The notes under the pieces: model-generated | What the model was told of the DNA's origin: nothing | Database searches by the model: none | Seen by the model: the letters and a program-made list of their open reading frames with translations, nothing else | Part shown: in pieces, positions 59,323 to 64,000 of the stretch | Numbering within the stretch: the stretch's first letter is position 1 | Layout: each line of letters starts with the position of its first letter | Translations under genes and position numbers: made by a program | Origin: a virus | Strand: one strand, 5' to 3' | Length of the DNA: 64,000 nucleotides | IMG/VR virus record: IMGVR_UViG_3300027917_002335 | Location: 35,502-99,501 of that record

Positions 59323-59368
59323 ATACCTATATTTAAAAAATAATAAAACAACAACTATATGAATAAAT
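59323..59368 (+). promoter_or_regulatory. Promoter candidate before glycosyltransferase genes
   Basis: TATATTTAAAAAATAA (about 59328-59343) ends about 26 bases before the ATG at 59369, so the transcript may start close to it. No ribosome site is obvious, which agrees with a leaderless start. Confidence 0.45.
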
Positions 59369-60631
59369 ATGTTAATTGACAATACTAGAAATAGAATTGT
59401 GTGTTTATCACAAGATCCAAAAACGATATTCAGCTATGGACTTCAGGTTCTGGAGTTGATTAAAGGACTTCCTAAGTTCCAGTTTCATGTAATCAGCTCA
59501 CAGTATCAATACGGTCGTCCATACGAGGATAAGGATTACCCGTATGTAACTTGGGCAAATGAGGGAGACGGAGCAAGAACAACATCAACCTTGAAAAAGG
59601 TTATTGAGTACACTTATCCTGTTTGTGTTTTTTCTATGGGTGATATACATCACCATCCAGGAGTTAATATCGGCAAACCTCTACAAGTTCCTTGGGTTTC
59701 TTGGTTTCCTTGGGATAACCACGATGTACCTGCAATGCTTAGAGCACAACAAGCAATACTATCACCTGATATAAAAATCACAATGAATAAATTCTCTTTC
59801 GATTTGATGAATAAATACAATCTACAAATTGATGATTGGATTTATAACATTGTTAATACTCAAGTGTTTCGACCATTAACAAAAGAAGAATTCGACAAGC
59901 AACAAATGATTTTACAAAATCCAAAGATTGCTGATAAGAAAATTTTATTGTTTGTAGGAAGACCTTCTTGGAGAAAGAACTTAGAATTTTTAATGGGTGC
60001 TTTTAAAGAATTATGTAGAAGAAGAGATGATGTATTGCTTTATCTACATGTTGACTTCCAAGATCAGGGAATACCAGATAAACCAGATTTAAACAAGATA
60101 ATTCACGGCTTAGGATTGAAAGATAAAATGTTGTCTACTGAACAAAACAGATGGACAACTGGAGTAGATTCATCTTTTCTTAATAGACTCTACAATCTTT
60201 GTGATTTATATGTTTCTCCACATGGAGGAGAAGGATTTGGTTTGCCTGTTTGTGAAGCAATGGCAACAGGAATACCGTTTATAGCAACTGATTGTACTTC
60301 TATGCCAGAATTTGCAGGTAATGATGAAAGAGGTCTCTTAGCAAAGCAAGAAAAAAGTGTTAGAGAGAAGGGCGTTTTGAGACCTTGGGTTGATGTAAAA
60401 GACTTTGTTAATAAGATAGATTATCTCTTAGATAATGATGATGTAAGAAAGAAAATGGGTCAAAATGGAATGAAATGGGTTAAAAAGAATTGTTCTCATA
60501 ATGTAGTCATTCCTAAATGGAGAGATGTATTTACAAGATTAGAAATACCATTTTGTAGTGTTGATAAGAGGGCTACTGAAGTTGAGTGGTCAGAAAAATA
60601 TGCAAGTATGGAGATGGTGCCAGAACAATGA
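59369..60631 (+). CDS. GT4-type glycosyltransferase
   Basis: 420 residues with a two-domain GT-B fold. LLFVGRPSWRKNLEFLMGAF (about 192-210) and SPHGGEGFGLPVCEAMATG (about 284-302, the E-x7-E sugar-nucleotide site) are typical of GT4. The sugar and acceptor are unknown. Coupled by ATGA to a second glycosyltransferase. Probable role: adding sugars to virion protein, host surface or DNA. Confidence 0.9.
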   Translation: MLIDNTRNRIVCLSQDPKTIFSYGLQVLELIKGLPKFQFHVISSQYQYGRPYEDKDYPYVTWANEGDGARTTSTLKKVIEYTYPVCVFSMGDIHHHPGVNIGKPLQVPWVSWFPWDNHDVPAMLRAQQAILSPDIKITMNKFSFDLMNKYNLQIDDWIYNIVNTQVFRPLTKEEFDKQQMILQNPKIADKKILLFVGRPSWRKNLEFLMGAFKELCRRRDDVLLYLHVDFQDQGIPDKPDLNKIIHGLGLKDKMLSTEQNRWTTGVDSSFLNRLYNLCDLYVSPHGGEGFGLPVCEAMATGIPFIATDCTSMPEFAGNDERGLLAKQEKSVREKGVLRPWVDVKDFVNKIDYLLDNDDVRKKMGQNGMKWVKKNCSHNVVIPKWRDVFTRLEIPFCSVDKRATEVEWSEKYASMEMVPEQ

Positions 60632-61695
60632 TTGATGTAACTTGGCTTAATAACTTTGGTCCTAACGGATATGGTATTTGTGGAAGAGGATATGTGAAAA
60701 TTCTCAGAGATCTCGGTTATAATATAAAGATATTTCCTTATCCTTATATGGATGAGAAAGATGAATTATTCCCTCTTACAAAAACTAAAGTAGAAAATCC
60801 TTTAGATGTTTATCACGCCATACCAACTGTTTTAAAAGAAGCATTTTATACAGTTACCGAAGTTAGAACGCCTCCAGATTTTATGGCTTATCCATTAAAA
60901 GAAGCAAAACTTATTTTGACACAATCTAAATTTTGTAAAGAATCATTCAGTAAAGTTACTGATCCTAAGAAAATACATGTTGTTAATTTTCCATTCTTTA
61001 AAGATGAATTTCAATCAGTTGGTCCAGTATACAAGTTACACATGAATAAAAAACATAAGTTTAAATTCTTTAGTGTGGCTAGGGTTGATGTAAGAAAGAA
61101 TGTGGATGTATTAATGAGAGCATTCGCTGAAGTGTTTGGTAATAATAAAGATGTGTGTCTAATAATGAAAATGGGAAGTGATAGATATTGTATTCCTAAA
61201 ATGTTTTATGATTTAAAACTTCCTAAGAATATTTATTGGATGACTGAATATGTTGAAGATACTTCAATGCTTTATAGAGCAATGAATGCTTATGTTACTG
61301 CTGATTGTGGAGAAGGATGGGGCGCACCAACAACTGAAGCAATGTTAACTGGTTTACCAACAATTGCTCCAAGACATTCTGGTCATTTAGATTATATGAA
61401 CGACGATAATTCATTTATGATAGAAGTTGGAGATTGGGAATACATTGGTTATAGAAAAGATAATTTGTATCCAGATTTGTTAGCTCCTCAATTAGAGTGG
61501 AAAAGACCAGATGTAGAATCATTAAAAGCACAGATGTGGGATTGCTACCAGAAATTTAAAGATAGAAACAGGGATTCAGTACTAGAAGAACCAATGATTA
61601 AAAATGCTTTAGAAGTTAGAAAAATTGTCAACAAAGATTATGTTGGAGCACAATTAAAACAAGCATTAGATTGGTATGAAGGTGAATATAGATAA
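60628..61695 (+). CDS. GT4-type glycosyltransferase 2
   Basis: 355 residues from ATG 60628 (overlap ATGA). FFSVARVDVRKNVDVLMRAF (about 148-167) and DCGEGWGAPTTEAMLTGLP (about 228-246) carry the GT4 nucleotide-binding and acidic residues. Similar in layout to the previous enzyme but not a close copy. It may add the next sugar of the same chain. Confidence 0.88.
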   Translation: MIDVTWLNNFGPNGYGICGRGYVKILRDLGYNIKIFPYPYMDEKDELFPLTKTKVENPLDVYHAIPTVLKEAFYTVTEVRTPPDFMAYPLKEAKLILTQSKFCKESFSKVTDPKKIHVVNFPFFKDEFQSVGPVYKLHMNKKHKFKFFSVARVDVRKNVDVLMRAFAEVFGNNKDVCLIMKMGSDRYCIPKMFYDLKLPKNIYWMTEYVEDTSMLYRAMNAYVTADCGEGWGAPTTEAMLTGLPTIAPRHSGHLDYMNDDNSFMIEVGDWEYIGYRKDNLYPDLLAPQLEWKRPDVESLKAQMWDCYQKFKDRNRDSVLEEPMIKNALEVRKIVNKDYVGAQLKQALDWYEGEYR

Positions 61696-62699
61696 TGCCA
61701 AGAGAAAAAATAAGAATATCGTTAGAAGAAATAGAGGAAGCAAAGTCTAAGTTTCATACCTACACCGAACAAGCAAAATATTTAGGTGTAAGTGATGATG
61801 TTTATAGACGAGAAAGAGAACGAGCAGAAAAGCTAAAGCAATTCCAAAATAAGGTTCAATACTTAACAGAGAGAGATCCTAAGTTAGAACTAACAAAAGA
61901 GAAAAGCATAGCAATTCTTAAGAAAGAATGTGAAGAAATCTATTCCAGATCGAGAAAAACTATTGGTTATAATGAAGTCACATTTGACTTAGGAGACGAT
62001 GACGCAGGAGTTAAATTAGATTGCGACTGGCATATAGGAAATGAAATGACAAATCTACCATTGTGGGCACAAGATATAGAAACAACAATAAAAATACCAA
62101 GATTATTTACTGTCTTAGATGGGGATTACACAGATAATTTAGATGCAATAAGCAAAGGATATGAATCTATAATAACTGTGCCAGAAGCTAAGGATAAAGT
62201 TAAGGACGCAGTTATGATGATGGGCAGAAAGATTCTTGGCACAGTTCAAGGATGCCACGATGAATGGTTCTTTAAACAAGATTCATGGGATATCTCACAA
62301 TATTTAGCAGATCATTCCGATGGATACTGGCTTGGCTTTAGAGGAATATTAAATCTAATTATCGGTGAACAAAAGTATCGAATCTATGTAAGGCACAAAT
62401 ATAGAAGACACTCTACTGACAATGAAACATGGGGTATGTTGTATAAATTTAGAAAATTAAAAGAACCTGTTGATATTATGATGGGTGCACATCACCACCA
62501 TCCAGTAATTTCATCTGTATTCGAAAGAGGTCAGCTGGTTTATCTTTGTCAAGGTGGTTCTTATAAGCCTTATGACAGATTTATAGAACATAGGGACATA
62601 GTGGAAGGAACACCCTTAATGCCTGCTTTCCTGTTGAGAGCCGATAGACACGAGATTATCCCATTTATTGATTTCAATGAGATAGAAGATTATTTATAA
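61695..62699 (+). CDS. Calcineurin-like metallophosphoesterase
   Basis: 334 residues. The metal sites are DCDWHIGN (109-116), VLDGDYTDN (140-148), GCHDEW (186-191, place of GNHD/E), VRHKYRRHS (about 233-241) and GAHHHHP (about 262-268). N-terminal 90 residues include a helix-turn-helix-like part. Such enzymes are phosphatases or nucleases (Mre11/SbcD type); target not readable. Adjacent to glycosyltransferases. Confidence 0.85.
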   Translation: MPREKIRISLEEIEEAKSKFHTYTEQAKYLGVSDDVYRRERERAEKLKQFQNKVQYLTERDPKLELTKEKSIAILKKECEEIYSRSRKTIGYNEVTFDLGDDDAGVKLDCDWHIGNEMTNLPLWAQDIETTIKIPRLFTVLDGDYTDNLDAISKGYESIITVPEAKDKVKDAVMMMGRKILGTVQGCHDEWFFKQDSWDISQYLADHSDGYWLGFRGILNLIIGEQKYRIYVRHKYRRHSTDNETWGMLYKFRKLKEPVDIMMGAHHHHPVISSVFERGQLVYLCQGGSYKPYDRFIEHRDIVEGTPLMPAFLLRADRHEIIPFIDFNEIEDYL

Positions 62700-62740
62700 T
62701 TGTTTATTTCTTTTAAAAATAAGAAAATACGCTTTAAATA

Positions 62741-63028
62741 ATGTTAAAACAACTATATAGTATGAGCTTTGATATACGGAATTTGCAGGGAAACGAAATT
62801 GTAGTCTTTAAAGAGATGTTAAAGAAGTATACAGGCTACGACAAAATAGATTTATTGATACACAAGACACTAAAATGTCTGGGGATTTCAAAAAATGATT
62901 TTCTTAACCGAAACGCTAAACAAGAAAAGAAAGAAGAGTATATCAAGCAAAACGCACCTGCTCCAGAACTTTACTTTTGTGATGGTGATAAGTGTGAATT
63001 TGATCCTACTAAGTTAGGAAAGTGTTAA
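62741..63028 (+). CDS. Hypothetical 95-aa protein with C-terminal Cys cluster
   Basis: Helical N-terminus, then ELYFCDGDKCEFDPTKLGKC with three Cys at the very end. ATG preceded by TTTAAATA. Possibly metal-binding. Unrecognised. Confidence 0.55.
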   Translation: MLKQLYSMSFDIRNLQGNEIVVFKEMLKKYTGYDKIDLLIHKTLKCLGISKNDFLNRNAKQEKKEEYIKQNAPAPELYFCDGDKCEFDPTKLGKC

Positions 63029-63274
63029 CTCCTCTTATTTTTAACAAAAACTATCTTTTTTTTCTTTTTTAGAAGCTTTTTTTATTTTTTAATATCAAAT
63101 ACTATTAAAAAATTTTTATTGAACTGTGTTTGTTTTTGAATATTGATATGAAAAGAAGCTCCCTACTATAAACATGTAATAGTCTGGGGATAAAAAAATC
63201 AGCGTTTTAAAACGAGCTAGGTTAAATGATGATCAGAGCTATAACTTTTTCTTGCAAAAACTATATTTATTCTC
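63029..63274. terminator. Convergent T-rich gap
   Basis: About 245 bases between convergent genes. Long T-runs after the plus-strand stop (63050-63090) and A-rich runs serving the minus strand suggest terminators for both. No gene seen. Confidence 0.45.
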
Positions 63275-64000
63275 TCATTCTGTTGAGACTTGGGCTATAA
63301 AATTACTTGACTTTAGTAAAGTTTTAAAGGTACCTGCATCTGACCAAAATTTATCTAATATCCTATACTTTACATTTACATTCTTAATATAACAATTATT
63401 TACATCGGTAATTTCTAATTCTCCTCGTTCAGAGTAACCAACTTCTTCCATGATTGTTTCTATTACTTTAAAAATTGCGTCGTCATAAAAATATAATCCA
63501 GTTACGGCAAGACTTGATTTAGGAAATTGTGGTTTCTCTTCAATAGAAACAATTAGATCATTATGTATTTCTGCAACACCAAATCTATTAGGATGATCAA
63601 TTTCTTTTAAGAATAAGTAACAACGACCATAATCATTTTCAAATTCTTTTACTTCTTTTTCAAAAGTTTCTTCAAATATATTATCTCCTAATATTACAGC
63701 TATATTGTGTCCTTCTACTATGTTTTTAGTAAGATATAATGCTTCTGCTATTCCGCCAGATTGTCTTTGATAAACATAATTCAAATTACATCCTAATTGT
63801 TTACCATCACCGAGTAGTTTAATGAAATCACCAACAGATTCACCACCTAAAACAATAGTTATATCTGTAATACCAGAATCAACTAAAGTTTTAATTGGAT
63901 AATATATCATTGGCTTATCATAAACAGGAAGAAGGTGTTTATTTGTAACTTTAGTAAGAGGATGTAATCTACTTCCTGTTCCTCCAGCTAATACTATTCC
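63275..64000 (-). CDS. rmlA: RmlA-like sugar-1-phosphate nucleotidyltransferase (N-terminus cut by window edge)
   Basis: The frame is open from the right edge: GIVLAGGTGSRLHPLT lies at 64000-63953, the nucleotide-binding loop of glucose-1-phosphate thymidylyltransferase, and NKHLLPVYDKPMIYYPI follows. Later VVLGDNIFEE and FGVAEI match the family. It activates a hexose as dNDP-sugar, the first step in making donors for glycosyltransferases such as the pair at 59369-61695. The rest of any sugar pathway would be outside the window. 241 residues present, near full length. Confidence 0.92.
   Translation of the reverse strand, partial: GIVLAGGTGSRLHPLTKVTNKHLLPVYDKPMIYYPIKTLVDSGITDITIVLGGESVGDFIKLLGDGKQLGCNLNYVYQRQSGGIAEALYLTKNIVEGHNIAVILGDNIFEETFEKEVKEFENDYGRCYLFLKEIDHPNRFGVAEIHNDLIVSIEEKPQFPKSSLAVTGLYFYDDAIFKVIETIMEEVGYSERGELEITDVNNCYIKNVNVKYRILDKFWSDAGTFKTLLKSSNFIAQVSTE

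Noticed and set aside
1-64000. CRISPR arrays, insertion sequences, integrase or attachment sites
   Set aside because: No regularly spaced repeats, transposase or recombinase motifs were seen on reading through; duplicated tRNA ends were not found next to the two tRNA-type genes.

Overview
The window looks like part of the genome of a tailed double-stranded DNA virus (or a provirus) of an archaeon. The virus signature is a portal protein, a large terminase with intact ATPase and nuclease motifs, and a block of fibre-like structural proteins. The archaeal signature is a TFB-like transcription factor with its zinc ribbon, clamp-loader small and large subunit-like ATPases, a PCNA-like clamp, a family B DNA polymerase, an archaeo-eukaryotic primase, an XPF-type nuclease and an iron-sulphur XPD-like helicase. 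TATA boxes about 26 bases before start codons imply leaderless transcripts, and GGAGG/GGTGA ribosome sites appear elsewhere. The DNA is visibly AT-rich. No integrase, rRNA, CRISPR array or insertion sequence was seen. The host group cannot be named from this sequence alone.

Layout. 1-10347, minus strand: virion and packaging module (portal cut by the left edge, terminase, fibre/tail proteins, a possible small terminase). 10348-11999: mostly non-coding control region with palindromes, TATA boxes and one 172-aa minus gene. 12000-16732, plus: small genes around a MoxR/CobS-like ATPase and a CobT-like metallo/VWA protein. 16797-19432, minus: a 783-aa protein with traces of a PriS-like primase core, and a small membrane protein. 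19433-19732: repeat-rich intergenic region, a candidate origin or control region. 19733-33801, plus: a dense run of about 55 mostly tiny genes, many with CxxC zinc ribbons or one or two membrane segments, plus a tRNA-Ala, a tRNA-like gene, a roughly 450-base structured RNA, RNase HI, TFB and a nucleotidyltransferase. 33984-63028, plus: replication, repair and modification genes, nearly all joined by ATGA overlaps, with glycosyltransferases and a phosphoesterase at the end. 63275-64000, minus: an RmlA-like sugar nucleotidyltransferase cut by the right edge.

How the genes may work together. The virus appears to carry much of its own replication fork: primase, split PolB, clamp, clamp loader, RecA-like ATPase, RNase HI, helicase and nucleases. 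It also has three DNA methyltransferases, a dNMP kinase, and a set that could build and decorate surface or nucleic-acid groups (APS kinase, sulfotransferase, radical SAM enzyme, two glycosyltransferases, RmlA).

The most striking unexplained signal is a shared C-terminal tail, hydrophobic-x-[NSGD]-D-M-E-L, on six otherwise unrelated proteins, including the polymerase, a clamp-loader-like ATPase and two DNA methyltransferases. It looks like a docking or sorting tag for a viral DNA-processing assembly. Other leads are the structured RNA at 22775-23226, a 36-bp palindromic promoter element present twice, the polymerase split between its Exo II and Exo III motifs, and the APS kinase/sulfotransferase pair. 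All family calls were made by reading motifs by eye; no database search was run.
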